Source: Pseudomonas fluorescens
GTDB taxonomy: Bacteria; Pseudomonadota; Gammaproteobacteria; Pseudomonadales; Pseudomonadaceae
Direction of reading: 5' to 3'
DNA: 64,000 bases
Assembly: GCF_902498185.1 (NCBI RefSeq)
Contig: NZ_CABVIX010000003.1
Location: 1-64,000, forward strand
Part shown: one piece after another, positions 1 to 9,715 of the stretch
Layout: the number at the start of each line of letters is the position of its first letter
Numbering within the stretch: the first letter of the stretch is position 1
Notes under the pieces: generated by a model
Told to the model about the DNA's origin: nothing
Databases searched by the model: none
What the model saw: the letters and a program-made list of their open reading frames with translations, nothing else
Program-made: the position numbers and the translations under genes

Positions 1-34
1 TGATAACAAGCGAGGATCAATCTGCTGACACGCG

Positions 35-77
35 GGCTTCGCCAGCGACACCGCTACGCGGTATCGCTGGCGAAGCC
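35..77. repeat. REP-like hairpin near left edge
   Basis: A 20-base arm beginning ggcttcgccagcga at 35-54 pairs with its near-perfect complement at 58-77 around a 3-base loop. No U-tract follows on either side, so it looks more like a Pseudomonas REP/extragenic palindrome than a terminator. Confidence 0.55.
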
Positions 78-132
78 ATGTCTGAAGAGGTCGCTTGGAA
101 AAAAACCTCAAAGACAGTTGCTCCCACGAATT

Positions 133-175
133 TGGACTGCCCCCAAGAAGTTGGACAAAAAATCCAACCCTTGGG
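133..175. other. Hairpin resembling an IS3-family terminal end
   Basis: The stretch contains gactgcccccaagaagttgg, which recalls the outer ends of IS3-family elements, and it can fold as a hairpin (arms 142-155 and 163-175, A-rich loop). There is no transposase gene beside it. It lies 38 bases past the nadA stop and could also act as a weak terminator. The IS assignment is from memory of family ends only. Confidence 0.3.
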
Positions 176-212
176 AGATCAGTAGGCAAGCCCGCGATAG
201 CCTGCCCCGCCC

Positions 213-1271
213 TCAGGCATTACCCGACAGCTTCAACCGCGCAGCCTGGGTGAAGTCCAGCATGCGCTTGAGGGGTTTGATCGCCTTGGGAATCAGCGAG
301 GGCTCGACGAAGATCTCGTTGCTGCCCTTGCGCAGGCAATCCAGGGTGCGCTCGAGGGTGTTCATGGCCATCCACGGGCAGTGGGCGCAGCTGCGGCACG
401 CGGCGCCGTTGCCGGCGGTAGGGGCTTCGATGAAGACCTTGTCGGGACACAGCTGCTGCATCTTGTAGAAGATGCCGCGGTCGGTGGCGACGATGAATGT
501 CTTGTTCGGCAGGGTCTGCGCGGCGGCAATCAGCTGGCTGGTCGAGCCGACAGCGTCGGCCAGGTCGATTACCGACTCGGGCGACTCCGGGTGCACGAGA
601 ATCGCCGCATCAGGATACAAGGCCTTCATGTCGGCCAGCTGGCGCGACTTGAACTCCTCGTGGACGATGCAGGCACCGTCCCACAGCAGCATGTCGGCGC
701 CGGTCTTCTTCTGGATATAGCGGCCCAGGTGCTGGTCCGGTCCCCAGATGATGGTCTCGCCGTTGTCCATCAGGGTTTCGACGATCTCGAGGGCGCAACT
801 GGACGTCACCACCCAGTCGGCACGCGCCTTGACCGCCGCCGAGGTGTTGGCATAGACCACCACGGTGCGCTCCGGATGCTGGTCGCAGAAGGCCGAGAAC
901 TCGTCCACCGGGCAGCCCAGGTCGAGCGAGCAGGTGGCTTCGAGCGTGGGCATCAGCACGCGCTTTTCGGGGGTCAGGATTTTTGCCGTCTCGCCCATGA
1001 AGCGCACGCCGGCCACTACCACGGTACTGGCGGAGTGGTTCTTGCCGAAGCGGGCCATCTCGAGGGAGTCGGACACGCAGCCGCCGGTTTCCTCGGCCAG
1101 GGCCTGGATCACCGGATCGCAATAGAAGTGGGCGACCAGGACGGCGTCCTGGGCCTTGAGCTCGGCAGCGATGGCCGCACGGTATTCGGCCTCCTGCTCG
1201 GGCGTCAGGGGGTGGGGCTGCTTGGCATCAAGGTGAGCTTGAACCAACAGGCGTTCGGAAATCTGGGTCAT
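213..1271 (-). CDS. nadA: Quinolinate synthase A
   Basis: Condenses iminoaspartate (from L-aspartate oxidase) with dihydroxyacetone phosphate to quinolinate in cytosolic de novo NAD synthesis. The 352-residue length is usual for the family. Candidate 4Fe-4S ligands are visible: C114 in [11 protein letters not shown], a second Cys in [10 protein letters not shown], and a C-terminal cluster in [14 protein letters not shown]. The ATG at 1271 fits the family N-terminus. The gene stands alone, with about 190 bases of spacer to the next upstream gene. Confidence 0.97.
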   Translation of the reverse strand: MTQISERLLVQAHLDAKQPHPLTPEQEAEYRAAIAAELKAQDAVLVAHFYCDPVIQALAEETGGCVSDSLEMARFGKNHSASTVVVAGVRFMGETAKILTPEKRVLMPTLEATCSLDLGCPVDEFSAFCDQHPERTVVVYANTSAAVKARADWVVTSSCALEIVETLMDNGETIIWGPDQHLGRYIQKKTGADMLLWDGACIVHEEFKSRQLADMKALYPDAAILVHPESPESVIDLADAVGSTSQLIAAAQTLPNKTFIVATDRGIFYKMQQLCPDKVFIEAPTAGNGAACRSCAHCPWMAMNTLERTLDCLRKGSNEIFVEPSLIPKAIKPLKRMLDFTQAARLKLSGNA

Positions 1272-1419
1272 GATCGCTGGACCTGCGGGCGCGCTTGCGC
1301 GTCAGTCGAGTGTATCACCGGGCCCTGGCGGATAGGCATTCCGCGGTCCCGGATTATTATCGGACGCCGAAGGCTACAGCCAATCAGATGAATTCAAAAG
1401 CGTTTTTTAAAACGCCTGA

Positions 1420-1446
1420 CCCGGGCGCGCCAAGCACCCGCCCGGG
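1420..1446 (-). terminator. Possible terminator after the DUF945 gene
   Basis: An 8 bp GC stem (1420-1427 with 1439-1446) lies just past the stop of the minus-strand DUF945 gene. Read on the minus strand it is followed by GGCGTTTTAAAAAACGC, a second small hairpin with Ts, so termination is plausible but the U-tract is not classical. Confidence 0.4.
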
Positions 1447-1458
1447 GTGGCGGATAGC

Positions 1459-2964
1459 TTAGCCGCGGGGACCGACAGCGCCCTGCAACAGGCCCGCCAG
1501 CATCATCGCGAATGCTTCGACGGTCATCTTCTGGCCATTGAAATCGACCATGCCATCGGCGTAGTGCAGGCTTGCCACGACATCGTTGCCCTGCACCGTC
1601 GCCAGGCCGCTCTGAACCGCCATCATGCCGACCATTTCGCCCGCCTGGCCCGCCTGCTGGGCGATGGCCTGGGGGTCACCCTGGTTCTGCAGCAGCGCTT
1701 GCAGGGTCGCCAGGTCTCCGATCATCGGTTTGGAGAGGGTCAGCTTGCCCTGCACCTGGGAGACCAGCTGCTTGCCCAGCTGGTCAGGCGGCAGGTCGAA
1801 GGAGCTCGGATTGGCCAGGTCCACGGTGAGGTTCAGACGGCTTTCGCCGTTGGCAGTCTTGAAGGAAAGGTTTTCCAAGGCGAACTGCGGCTTGGCGGAC
1901 AACAGTTGCGCCAGGTCTGCATGGACCTTGGTGCGCTCCTGCTCGGTCATGTCGAGCTCGGGGAAGGGAACGCCTGCCGCCTGGGCAGCCTGCACCTGCG
2001 GCAGCTTGGTCGCGTACCACTCCATCAGCGACTGGAACGCCGGGATGTCGTAGCGCTTCATCGAGAAGACCATTTCGCCCGAGCCCACGGCGCGGCCGTT
2101 ATAGGTCATGCCGCCAAGCTTGTACTGGATCCGCCCGTCCATCTTGTCGCCGGCCACGGTCGAGAGGCTGCTGACTTCAAGCCCTTTCAAGACCGCCACG
2201 TCCTGCTGCGGGCCAAGGGTGAGCTGACTCTCTGCGACCGCCGCATTGAACGATCCGCCATACACCATGGCATGCCCGGTGCTGGTCAGGTCGCCATCGA
2301 TACTCAGGCCCCTGAACAGCATCTTGACCGGTGGATGATCCTCGCCCACGACGGTCAGGTCCAGTTTGCCAGCCGTGCCATGGAGCTCGATGTTCTTGCC
2401 ATCGCGGTCGCTGCTGGACCGCAGTTCAAGACCCGAGAAGTCGAGCTTGTTGCCGTCGGCCTCATCCAGTCTCAACGGCAGCAGCGTGACCTTGCCATCG
2501 ACGCTTCCACCATAGCCCATGCTGAAGTGCGTGCGCAGCGGCGACTGCTCGCCCGCGGCAGCGAACCAGGCGGCGATGCTCTCGCCCTTCTGCAACTCGG
2601 CGTTACTGGCGACCATGACGGGCATCAGCTTCAGGGCCTTGACCCGCGACCACGGAAACGGGCCATGCTCGAGCGTGTCGACCACACCGGCTTCGAAATC
2701 GACCGGCGCGCCGCCAGACTGGATATCGGTGCCCTTGAGGCGATAGTGGGCAGTGCTGGTGAACAGGTGCTGATCCAGCGAAACCAGCTCGATCGTCATG
2801 CTGCCCCCTGATCCGATCAGGGCCTGCTTGAGCTGCTGGTTGACCACGGCGAGGGAGCGATCGAGCTCGGCGGGCAGCTGTTTGCCGGTATACCAGGCGC
2901 CTGCGGTGGCGACCGCTGCGATGGCTATTACCAGACCCGAGAGTACACCTGTGATTTTCTTCAT
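1459..2964 (-). CDS. YdgA-like DUF945 family protein
   Basis: A 501-residue protein beginning MKKITGVLSGLVIAIAAVA, a single N-terminal membrane anchor or uncleaved signal, followed by a large, probably periplasmic beta-rich region with a polar C-terminal segment. This fits the YdgA/DUF945 family, whose biochemical role is unknown. The frame is open 67 codons further upstream, but that extension runs into the terminator and tRNA-Lys and is rejected; the ATG at 2964 puts the hydrophobic segment at the N-terminus. The gene is monocistronic. Confidence 0.82.
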   Translation of the reverse strand: MKKITGVLSGLVIAIAAVATAGAWYTGKQLPAELDRSLAVVNQQLKQALIGSGGSMTIELVSLDQHLFTSTAHYRLKGTDIQSGGAPVDFEAGVVDTLEHGPFPWSRVKALKLMPVMVASNAELQKGESIAAWFAAAGEQSPLRTHFSMGYGGSVDGKVTLLPLRLDEADGNKLDFSGLELRSSSDRDGKNIELHGTAGKLDLTVVGEDHPPVKMLFRGLSIDGDLTSTGHAMVYGGSFNAAVAESQLTLGPQQDVAVLKGLEVSSLSTVAGDKMDGRIQYKLGGMTYNGRAVGSGEMVFSMKRYDIPAFQSLMEWYATKLPQVQAAQAAGVPFPELDMTEQERTKVHADLAQLLSAKPQFALENLSFKTANGESRLNLTVDLANPSSFDLPPDQLGKQLVSQVQGKLTLSKPMIGDLATLQALLQNQGDPQAIAQQAGQAGEMVGMMAVQSGLATVQGNDVVASLHYADGMVDFNGQKMTVEAFAMMLAGLLQGAVGPRG

Positions 2965-3057
2965 GAATCCGACCGATTGCTGTCCATAGGGGAAAAAAGC
3001 AGGCCGTGAAATGGCCTGGGCCCGAAGGTTACCACCCCAGGCCAGTGCCGTAGAAAC

Positions 3058-3090
3058 GAAAAAGCCCGCTTCCGTTGCCGGAAGCGGGCT
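3058..3090 (-). terminator. Terminator of tRNA-Lys
   Basis: A perfect 12 bp stem (3063-3074 with 3079-3090, loop ttgc) followed on the minus strand by a T-run (complement of the As at 3058-3062). It lies 15 bases past the tRNA 3' end. Confidence 0.85.
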
Positions 3091-3104
3091 CTCTCTACTG
3101 CGTA

Positions 3105-3180
3105 TGGTGGGTCGTGTAGGATTCGAACCTACGACCAATTGGTTAAAAGCCAACTGCTCTACCAACTGAGCTAACGACCC
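3105..3180 (-). tRNA. tRNA-Lys (anticodon UUU)
   Basis: The minus strand reads GGGTCGTTAGCTCAGTTGGT at the 5' end, with a D-arm, an anticodon loop containing TTT, the T-arm core GGTTCGAATCC, a 7 bp acceptor stem, and an encoded CCA at 3105-3107. All cloverleaf elements are intact. It has its own promoter and terminator. Confidence 0.97.
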
Positions 3181-3194
3181 GTTGGATGACGCGT

Positions 3195-3222
3195 ATAATA
3201 CTGATTTCTAACGGGAAATCAA
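3195..3222 (-). promoter_or_regulatory. Promoter of tRNA-Lys
   Basis: On the minus strand, TTGATT (3217-3222) and TATTAT (3195-3200) are separated by 16 bases, about 15 bases upstream of the mature tRNA 5' end. This matches a sigma-70-type stable RNA promoter. Confidence 0.65.
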
Positions 3223-3241
3223 CACCTCATCGCAAAAAAAA

Positions 3242-3916
3242 TCAGAAATAACGTGTCGGGTCCTGAACACCGGCCGCATTGAAGCCTTCGGCGCGCAGGC
3301 GGCAGCTGTCGCATTTGGCGCAGGCCCGGCCTTGATCGTCGGCCTGGTAGCACGACACCGTGAGGCTGTAGTCGACACCACGCGCCATACCCGCCTGGAT
3401 GATCTGGGCCTTGCTCATGTTCTGCAACGGCGCCTGGATGCGGAACCCCTGCCCTTCGACACCGGCCTTGGTCGCAAGGTTGGCCATGCGCTCGAACGCC
3501 TCGACGAACTCGGGACGGCAGTCTGGGTAGCCGGAGTAGTCCACCGCGTTGACGCCAATGAAGATGTCACGTGCCTCCAGTACTTCTGCCCAGCCAAGCG
3601 CCAGGGACAGGAACACCGTATTGCGCGCCGGCACGTAGGTGACGGGAATGCCTTCACCGGGAGTCTCGGGTACATCGATGCTGCTGTCGGTCAGCGCCGA
3701 GCCACCGATGCCGTCGAGGTTCAGCCCGATGACCTTGTGCTCGACCACACCCAGGTCACGGGCGACACGTGCCGCGGCGTCGAGCTCGGCGCGATGACGC
3801 TGGCCGTAGTCGAAGCTCATGGTGTAGCAGCTGTAGCCTTCGGCCTGGGCCATGGCGACTACGGTGGCCGAGTCCAGGCCGCCGGAAAGCAGGATTACCG
3901 CGCGTTTCTCAGTCAT
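3242..3916 (-). CDS. queC: 7-cyano-7-deazaguanine synthase
   Basis: Uses ATP and ammonia to convert 7-carboxy-7-deazaguanine to preQ0 in queuosine synthesis. The PP-loop ATP-binding motif SGGLDSAT is at residues 11-18, and a C-terminal Cys group (CYQ, CAKCDSC) would bind the structural zinc. The start is set at the ATG before [12 protein letters not shown], giving 224 residues; an upstream in-frame start would overlap queE and adds a Cys/Ser-rich, non-family extension. It follows queE by 16 bases, so the two are probably co-transcribed. Confidence 0.96.
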   Translation of the reverse strand: MTEKRAVILLSGGLDSATVVAMAQAEGYSCYTMSFDYGQRHRAELDAAARVARDLGVVEHKVIGLNLDGIGGSALTDSSIDVPETPGEGIPVTYVPARNTVFLSLALGWAEVLEARDIFIGVNAVDYSGYPDCRPEFVEAFERMANLATKAGVEGQGFRIQAPLQNMSKAQIIQAGMARGVDYSLTVSCYQADDQGRACAKCDSCRLRAEGFNAAGVQDPTRYF

Positions 3917-3932
3917 GTTCAGGTCTCTTCTG

Positions 3933-4580
3933 TCAGCGTCCGGGTTCGTCGTTCCACAGCAGCTTGTGCAACTGCAGCTGGAAGCGGACCGGCAAGTTGT
4001 CGGCAACGATCCAGTCGGCCAGCTGCGAAGCGCTCACCTGCTGGTGGCTGGGCGAGAACAGCACCTCGCCCGCGCGCCGCTCCAGACCGTGCTGGATCAG
4101 CTTGGACACCGCCCAGTCATAGTCTTCGCGCGAGCAGATGACGAACTTGACCTGATCATTGGGCGTCAGGAATTCGATGTTCTCGTAGCGGTTACGGTGC
4201 ATCTCCTCGGAGCCTGGCGTCTTGAGGTCGACCACACGGCTCACACGGGTGTCCACCCGTGAAATGTCCAGGGCGCCGCTGGTCTCCAGCGAGACCTCGT
4301 AGCCTGCGTCGCAGAGTCTTTCAAGCAAGGGCAGTGCGTTGGGCTGGGCCAGTGGCTCGCCACCGGTCACGCACACATAGCGCGGCTTGAAAGCCGCTAC
4401 CTGCTCGAGGATCGAATCGAGTGTACGGAGAGTGCCGCCGGTGAAGGCGTAGGCGCTGTCGCAGTACTGGCAGCGCAGCGGGCAGCCGGTGAGCCGGACG
4501 AACACGGTCGGAAGACCCGCCGTCCGCGTCTCACCCTGCAAGGAGTAGAAGACTTCGGTAATGCGTAATGTGTCTTGCAT
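3933..4580 (-). CDS. queE: 7-carboxy-7-deazaguanine synthase, radical SAM
   Basis: Radical SAM enzyme that ring-contracts 6-carboxy-tetrahydropterin to 7-carboxy-7-deazaguanine, the step before QueC. The cluster motif is CxxxCxxC at C33, C37 and C40 ([11 protein letters not shown]), followed by the SAM-site GGEP in [11 protein letters not shown]. The ATG giving [10 protein letters not shown] (215 residues) is preferred over an in-frame GTG three codons upstream. It is the first gene of the queE-queC pair. Confidence 0.95.
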   Translation of the reverse strand: MQDTLRITEVFYSLQGETRTAGLPTVFVRLTGCPLRCQYCDSAYAFTGGTLRTLDSILEQVAAFKPRYVCVTGGEPLAQPNALPLLERLCDAGYEVSLETSGALDISRVDTRVSRVVDLKTPGSEEMHRNRYENIEFLTPNDQVKFVICSREDYDWAVSKLIQHGLERRAGEVLFSPSHQQVSASQLADWIVADNLPVRFQLQLHKLLWNDEPGR

Positions 4581-4695
4581 AATCGCCACGGGCGTAACAG
4601 CTGAACAGGCTGTCCGCCTCCGTCAGGCACCGCTGCGAACCCGGCATTGCGTTATCCGCAGCAGCGTAGTGAATAAAAAGGGCACAGATTCTAAC

Positions 4696-4726
4696 GAAAA
4701 AACCCGCGGCAAGCGCGGGTTTCTTT
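4696..4726 (-). terminator. Terminator after cpoB
   Basis: Stem aaacccgc (4700-4707) pairs with gcgggttt (4715-4722) and is flanked by A-run and T-run on the two strands. It lies 15-45 bases past the cpoB stop and separates the Tol-Pal operon from queE. Confidence 0.8.
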
Positions 4727-4740
4727 TCCAGCAGTCGATT

Positions 4741-5565
4741 TCAGAGCTTTTGCAGGTCCCGTTGCGCGAGTTGCGCGGCGGAAGTGCCAGGGTACTGTGT
4801 GACAACCTGCTGCAGGATGCCCTTGACCTTGTCCGTATGGCCCAGACGACGTTCCACGTCGGCCAGCTTGTACAGGGAGTCAGGCACCTTGCTGTGCTTG
4901 GGGTAAAGCTGGCTGACCTTGGCGAATGCCTGCCCGGCGCCTTGCAGGTCGCCCTTGGCCAGGTTCACTTCGCCAAGCCAGTACTGCGCGTTGCCGGCGT
5001 ACTGGCTGTTTGGGTACTTGCGCAGGAAGGCGGCGAACGCCTGGCTGGCCTTGTCGAAATCCTTGGCTTTGATCAGGTCGAAAGCAGCGTCGTAGTAGAG
5101 CTTTTCTTTCGCGGGATCGCCAGGTTCACTGCTGGCTGCCGGTTGCTGCGCGGCGGCAGCACCTGCAGCGGCACCGGCGGCTGCGTCAGGCGCGCCACCA
5201 GTGGAGGAATTGTCGGGGGTTGCGGCAGGTGCCACACCGGTTCCGATGCGCCGATCCAGGTCCTGGTAACGCTCCAGGCTTTCCTGTTTCATGCGGGCCA
5301 CATCATTCTGCAGCTCTTCGATGACGCCTTGTTGCCGTGCAATCTGGTCTTGCATCTGTTGCAGCTGCATGAACAGCTGACCCTGTGCCGAGGCAGGGGT
5401 TGAGACCCCTCCCCCGGCATAGGCGCCGTTCGTGCCATAACCCGCTGGCGGATAGCTGCTTGCGCCGCTAGAGCCTGCGTTGTCATCAACTACGGGAACC
5501 GCAGCCCAAGCCGCGAGCGGCAGGCTGAGTGCGAGGACGGTTACGACACGACGGCAGATTCGCAT
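4741..5565 (-). CDS. cpoB: Cell division coordinator CpoB (YbgF)
   Basis: Periplasmic partner of TolA that coordinates outer-membrane constriction with septal peptidoglycan synthesis. The 274-residue protein has a Sec signal peptide ending near AAWA-AVP (about residue 21), a trimerising coiled coil around residues 60-105 (LQQMQDQIARQQGVIEEL), an Ala/Pro-rich linker, and C-terminal TPR repeats (residues about 150-274, with YWLGEV and YKLADVERRLG). It is the last gene of the Tol-Pal operon, starting 6 bases after oprL, and is followed by a terminator. Confidence 0.94.
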   Translation of the reverse strand: MRICRRVVTVLALSLPLAAWAAVPVVDDNAGSSGASSYPPAGYGTNGAYAGGGVSTPASAQGQLFMQLQQMQDQIARQQGVIEELQNDVARMKQESLERYQDLDRRIGTGVAPAATPDNSSTGGAPDAAAGAAAGAAAAQQPAASSEPGDPAKEKLYYDAAFDLIKAKDFDKASQAFAAFLRKYPNSQYAGNAQYWLGEVNLAKGDLQGAGQAFAKVSQLYPKHSKVPDSLYKLADVERRLGHTDKVKGILQQVVTQYPGTSAAQLAQRDLQKL

Positions 5566-5571
5566 ATCGAA

Positions 5572-6075
5572 TTACTTACGCAGTTCGACGCGACGGTTCT
5601 GGGCCCAGGATTGCTCGTCGTTGCCGGTAGCAACTGGACGCTCTTCACCGTAGGAAACCAGTTCCAGCTGAGCAGGGGAAACACCCTGCAGAACCAGGTA
5701 ACGCTGAACAGCCTTGGCGCGACGCTCACCCAGAGCCATGTTGTACTCGCGGGTGCCGCGCTCGTCGGTGTTGCCTTCCAGGACAACACGGCTGCCGTTG
5801 GACTTCAGGTCCTTGGCGTGAACGTCCAGAGCGCGCATGGCTTCTGGCTTCAGGTCCGAGCTGTCGTATTCGAAGTAGAAGGTGGTGATTGCGCGCAGAG
5901 CAGCTTCTTCGCTCAGGCTGCCGTCGACAGCACCAGTGTTGGCGCCGTAGCCAGCGTTAGGATCTACAGCCGTGGCGCCTTCGCCAGCATTGTCACCGCC
6001 CTTGGAGGAGCAACCTACAGCTACAGCCATGGCCAGAGCCAGCGCAGCAAATTTACCAAACTTCAGCATTTCCAT
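5572..6075 (-). CDS. oprL: Peptidoglycan-associated lipoprotein OprL/Pal
   Basis: Outer-membrane lipoprotein that binds peptidoglycan and TolB. The 167-residue protein has a lipobox (VAVGC, Cys22), a short linker, and an OmpA-like domain with the diaminopimelate-binding motif [11 protein letters not shown]. The ATG giving [11 protein letters not shown] is chosen over an in-frame start 16 codons upstream because the signal sequence then sits at the N-terminus and a GGAG-like ribosome site (aaggagtttc) precedes it. Its neighbours are tolB upstream and cpoB downstream. Confidence 0.97.
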   Translation of the reverse strand: MEMLKFGKFAALALAMAVAVGCSSKGGDNAGEGATAVDPNAGYGANTGAVDGSLSEEAALRAITTFYFEYDSSDLKPEAMRALDVHAKDLKSNGSRVVLEGNTDERGTREYNMALGERRAKAVQRYLVLQGVSPAQLELVSYGEERPVATGNDEQSWAQNRRVELRK

Positions 6076-6133
6076 CGTGAAACTCCTTGTGAACCCCAGT
6101 GTGTTAAGAAAAACGTAAAGCAATTACGCCGCA

Positions 6134-7435
6134 TCAGTTCAGGTAAGGGGACCAGGACGGTTCTCTGACTTCGCCTTGAGCGGTAGGAAGCGGGAGCCTC
6201 ACGCGTCCGTTGAGAGAGACGAGCATCAAGACTCCCCGGCCCTGCTGGCGGGTGGCGTAGATTAGCATGGTGCCGTTGGGCGCAACAGTAGGCGACTCAT
6301 CAAGACTTGTTTCGGAAAGAATCTTTACACTTCCCCGTTCCAAGTCCTGCGCGGCGACTTTGAAGTTGGTAAAACCTTGTTGGCGATGAATCATCACCAG
6401 GGTCTTTTCATCCGCCGACAATTTAGGGTTGGCGTTGTAGTTACCCACGAAAGTTACACGCTCGGCGCCACCACCACTCACACTCGACTTGTAGATCTGT
6501 GGTTTGCCGCCACGGTCGGAAGTGAAGTACAGGGTATTGCCGTCCTTGCCCCAGAAAGGCTCGGTATTGATGCCCGGGCCGGAAGTCACGCGGCTGATCT
6601 GGCGCGAAGCCATGTTCATCACGTAGATGTCCGGGTTGCCGTCCTTGGACAGCACGAACGCCAGGCGCGAACCGTCGGGCGACCAGGCTGGCGCGCCGTT
6701 CAGGCCTTCGAAGTTGGTGATCTGCTCGCGGCGGCCGGTGTCGATGTGCTGCACGAAGATGCGCGGGCGGCGCTGCTCGAACGACACATAGGCGATGCGC
6801 TTGCCATCCGGCGCGAAGCGCGGCGACAGGATCGGCTCACGCGACTGCAGCAGGGTAACCGCACGGGCACCGTCGTAATCCGAACGCTGCAGGGTGTAGC
6901 GGGTATTGTTGGTCGAGAAGCGTTCTGCGGTCACGTACAGCATGCGGGTGGAGAACGCACCCTTGATGCCGGTGAGTTTCTCGAACGACTGGTCGGCGAT
7001 GTAGTGCGACATGTCGCGCAGCTGATCGACGCCGCCGGTGACGCTGCCGGTCAGCACTTGCTGCTCGGTGGCGACGTTGAACAGGGCGTACTGCACCTGC
7101 AGGCGGCCACCGGACGGCACGATGCTGCCGACCATCACGTACTGGGCGCCCAGGGCTTTCCAGTCACGGAAGATGACTTCGCTGGCCTGGCTTGGCTGGC
7201 TGATCATGTTCTGCCGCGGGATCGGTGAATAGTAACCGGAGTTGCGCAGGTCGTTACCGATGATATCGGCCATGTCCTCTGGCAGCACGCTGCCACCCTG
7301 CAGGCCGAACGGCACTACCGCGATGGGCGTTGCCCGGTCGCTGCCGCTGGTGACCAGGATGTTCTTTTCCTCTGCCATGGCCACACCTGCCACGCAGCAG
7401 AGCATGACGAGCAGTCCTCGAAGATGTTTAATCAC
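6134..7435 (-). CDS. tolB: Tol-Pal system protein TolB
   Basis: Periplasmic beta-propeller protein that links TolA to Pal. It has a signal peptide ([14 protein letters not shown]), an N-terminal alpha/beta domain and C-terminal WD40-like/PD40 repeats, visible as repeated (A/S)[14 protein letters not shown] motifs; 433 residues is the usual length. The start is a GTG whose bases overlap the tolA stop (GTGA), with GAGG about 10 bases upstream, which indicates translational coupling. Confidence 0.97.
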   Translation of the reverse strand: MIKHLRGLLVMLCCVAGVAMAEEKNILVTSGSDRATPIAVVPFGLQGGSVLPEDMADIIGNDLRNSGYYSPIPRQNMISQPSQASEVIFRDWKALGAQYVMVGSIVPSGGRLQVQYALFNVATEQQVLTGSVTGGVDQLRDMSHYIADQSFEKLTGIKGAFSTRMLYVTAERFSTNNTRYTLQRSDYDGARAVTLLQSREPILSPRFAPDGKRIAYVSFEQRRPRIFVQHIDTGRREQITNFEGLNGAPAWSPDGSRLAFVLSKDGNPDIYVMNMASRQISRVTSGPGINTEPFWGKDGNTLYFTSDRGGKPQIYKSSVSGGGAERVTFVGNYNANPKLSADEKTLVMIHRQQGFTNFKVAAQDLERGSVKILSETSLDESPTVAPNGTMLIYATRQQGRGVLMLVSLNGRVRLPLPTAQGEVREPSWSPYLN

Positions 7436-8550
7436 AACGCAAGATCCTCAGGTGTAAATGTCATCTTGAATGAGCGGTAGGCATTGAAATCGCTCGGCTT
7501 CAAGCCCTGCATTTCGGTCAAACGACCAATGTTCTTGACTGCGGCAACCGCCGAGCTGTCGAACGGACCGTCACCACTGGAGCGCGAAACGCTCACGCTG
7601 GTGATGGTGCCATCGGGCAGCATGTTGATCTGCAGTACCACTGTCATGTTCTTGCGAGCCGACGGCGGACGGGCCCAACCTTCGGCAGCACGCATGCGGA
7701 TCAGGTCGTCGAAGTCACCGGCTACCTGGTCGCCCTGTTCATCGGCCAGCGCTTGCTGACGCTCGGTGGTATCGGACAGAAGCTCGGCGAGTGCCTGGGC
7801 TTTCTTGTCTTCGGCCGCCTTGCGGGCTGCGTCCTGTGCCTTTTTCTTGGCTGCATCGGCTGAGGCTTTCTTCTTCGCCTCTTCTGCGGCCTTTTTCTTG
7901 GCATCCTCGGCCGCCGCTTTCTTCTTGGCGTCCTCGGCTGCTTTTTTCTTCGCGTCTTCGGCGGCTGTCTTCTTGGCGTCCTCGGCAGCTTTCTTCTTGG
8001 CCTCTTCGGCGGCCTGCTTCTTGGCCTCCTCGTCGGCTTTCTTCTTGGCTTCTTCCTCAGCCTTCTTCTTGGCGATGTCGGCCTGCTGCTTTTCAGCGGC
8101 TTTCTTCGTCTCTTCGGTCTTCTTCGCTTCTTCGGCCTTCTTGGCTTCTGCGGCTTTCTTGGACTCGGCGGCCTTCTGGGCTTGCTCGGCCTTCTTGGAC
8201 TCGGCGGCGGCGCGCGCCTCTTCGGCCTTTTGAGCAGCCTGCTCTTTCTTTTGTTCCGCCGCCTTCACGGCCTCTTGCTCGACCTTCTTCTGCTCGAGCT
8301 GCTCGACCTCGGTCTGGCGCGAGGCAGTCTTCTTCGCTTCCCCGGCAATCTTCTGATTGGTCTGGGTAGTGGCCTGGCTCTTGGACTTGAGCTGATACAG
8401 GGTCGCCTGGACGATCGGCTTGGACGGCGGCAGCTCAGGCGTCATGGCAAAGCTGACGAACAGCATGCCGAATACCAGCACGTGCAGGCCAATGGCCCAG
8501 ACACTGGGCCAGAAATAGCTTTCCGAGGCGGATGGCTCACGCTGCTGCAT
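7432..8550 (-). CDS. tolA: Tol-Pal system protein TolA
   Basis: Inner-membrane protein spanning the periplasm and transmitting proton-motive energy from TolQR to TolB/Pal. It shows one N-terminal membrane helix (about residues 15-35), a long Ala/Lys/Glu helical domain (about 60-265, repeats of KKAAE-type heptads), and a compact C-terminal domain III (about 275-372). It overlaps the tolR stop by one base and tolB by four. The low-complexity middle gives long false open frames on the opposite strand. Confidence 0.96.
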   Translation of the reverse strand: MQQREPSASESYFWPSVWAIGLHVLVFGMLFVSFAMTPELPPSKPIVQATLYQLKSKSQATTQTNQKIAGEAKKTASRQTEVEQLEQKKVEQEAVKAAEQKKEQAAQKAEEARAAAESKKAEQAQKAAESKKAAEAKKAEEAKKTEETKKAAEKQQADIAKKKAEEEAKKKADEEAKKQAAEEAKKKAAEDAKKTAAEDAKKKAAEDAKKKAAAEDAKKKAAEEAKKKASADAAKKKAQDAARKAAEDKKAQALAELLSDTTERQQALADEQGDQVAGDFDDLIRMRAAEGWARPPSARKNMTVVLQINMLPDGTITSVSVSRSSGDGPFDSSAVAAVKNIGRLTEMQGLKPSDFNAYRSFKMTFTPEDLAL

Positions 8551-9002
8551 CAGGGCGCCTCGGTAATCAGGCCAACGTTACCGACACCGGCCTTCTGCAA
8601 CCCGCCCATGGCGCCCATGACCGCTCCGTAGTCGACGGACTTGTCGCCACGGATGAAGACCTGGGTCTGCTTGCCCTGGTCACGGCCGGCGGCAATGATC
8701 TTGGTCACCGCGTTGGTCATGTCGGGCAAGGTCATGGCCTTGTCCATCTGTTTTTCGGTGTCGACTTCGCTGCCAAGGTTCCAGAAGTAGGTCTTGTCAG
8801 CCTTGATCGAGATGGTCAGCACCTGAACGTTGTTGTCCTGCGGCAAGGCTTCGCTGGAAACCTTGGGCAGGTCGACCTTCACGCCCTGGTTGAGCATGGG
8901 GGCGGTCACCATGAAGATGACCAGCAGCACCAGCATCACGTCGATGTAGGGCACCACGTTCATCTCGGCGACCGGCTTGCGTTTTTGGCGAACTCGAGCC
9001 AT
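8550..9002 (-). CDS. tolR: Tol-Pal system protein TolR (ExbD family)
   Basis: Small inner-membrane stator protein forming the proton channel with TolQ. One transmembrane helix (about residues 17-38, NVVPYIDVMLVLLVIFMV) carries the conserved Asp needed for proton conduction; the remaining 110 residues are periplasmic. The length is 150 residues. It lies 14 bases after tolQ and overlaps tolA by one base. Confidence 0.96.
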   Translation of the reverse strand: MARVRQKRKPVAEMNVVPYIDVMLVLLVIFMVTAPMLNQGVKVDLPKVSSEALPQDNNVQVLTISIKADKTYFWNLGSEVDTEKQMDKAMTLPDMTNAVTKIIAAGRDQGKQTQVFIRGDKSVDYGAVMGAMGGLQKAGVGNVGLITEAP

Positions 9003-9016
9003 GGGTCTCTACCTGA

Positions 9017-9712
9017 TCAGTCTTCGCTGGTGTGCACTTTACGGTGCAGGATCGCCTGGAACTCGTCGGCGAAGGTGTAGTAACGACCGATCAGCACTTC
9101 GCTGCGCGCGGCAAAACGGTTGTAGGCGATGACCGCCGGAATCGCTGCGAACAGGCCGATGGCGGTGGCGATCAGCGCCTCGGCGATGCCGGGTGCCACG
9201 GTGGCCAGGGTCGCCTGCTGGGCGCTGGCCAGGCCGCGGAAGGAGTTCATGATCCCCCACACGGTACCGAACAGGCCGATGTACGGGCTGGTGGAACCGA
9301 CGGTGGCCAGGAACGGCAGGCTCTGCTCGAGCTTTTCTTCCTCGCGGGAGATGGCAACGCGCATCGCACGGCCGACACCTTCCATGACCGCATCCGGGTC
9401 GACACCTGGCTGCTGGCGCAGGCGCGAGAACTCCTTGAAGCCGGCCCGGAAGACCTGCTCGACACCCGAGTCCGGGTCGGGGTTGCTGCCTGCCTGGCGG
9501 TACAGCTTGGACAGGTCGATACCCGACCAGAAGCGTTCTTCAAAACTTTCCAGCGCACGACGACCAGCACGCAGCATGGTGCTGCGCTGGAAAATCATGA
9601 TCCATGAGGTCACCGATGCTGCCACCAGAATCAGCATTACCAGCTGCACCACAATGCTGGCATTGCTGACCAGGCTCCACATGGAGGTATGGTCGACGAC
9701 GTTAGCTTCCAC
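9017..9712 (-). CDS. tolQ: Tol-Pal system protein TolQ (ExbB/MotA family)
   Basis: Polytopic inner-membrane stator that energises TolA with TolR. Three membrane segments are visible: residues about 15-38, 135-160 and 170-195, the last two with the small-residue pattern typical of ExbB/TolQ (GLFGTVWGIM, IATAIGLFAAIPAV). The start is a GTG preceded by AGGAG eight bases upstream, giving 231 residues; an internal ATG at residue 11 has no comparable ribosome site. It follows ybgC by three bases. Confidence 0.96.
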   Translation of the reverse strand: MEANVVDHTSMWSLVSNASIVVQLVMLILVAASVTSWIMIFQRSTMLRAGRRALESFEERFWSGIDLSKLYRQAGSNPDPDSGVEQVFRAGFKEFSRLRQQPGVDPDAVMEGVGRAMRVAISREEEKLEQSLPFLATVGSTSPYIGLFGTVWGIMNSFRGLASAQQATLATVAPGIAEALIATAIGLFAAIPAVIAYNRFAARSEVLIGRYYTFADEFQAILHRKVHTSED

Positions 9713-9715
9713 GCT

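Noticed and set aside
3917..4740. preQ1 riboswitch before the queuosine genes
   Set aside because: No preQ1 aptamer-like stem with an A-rich tail was found upstream of queE; the gap contains the cpoB terminator and ordinary leader sequence.
7766..8233. Ser/Phe/Ala-repeat open frame on the plus strand
   Set aside because: It is the reverse complement of the Ala/Lys/Glu repeat of TolA.
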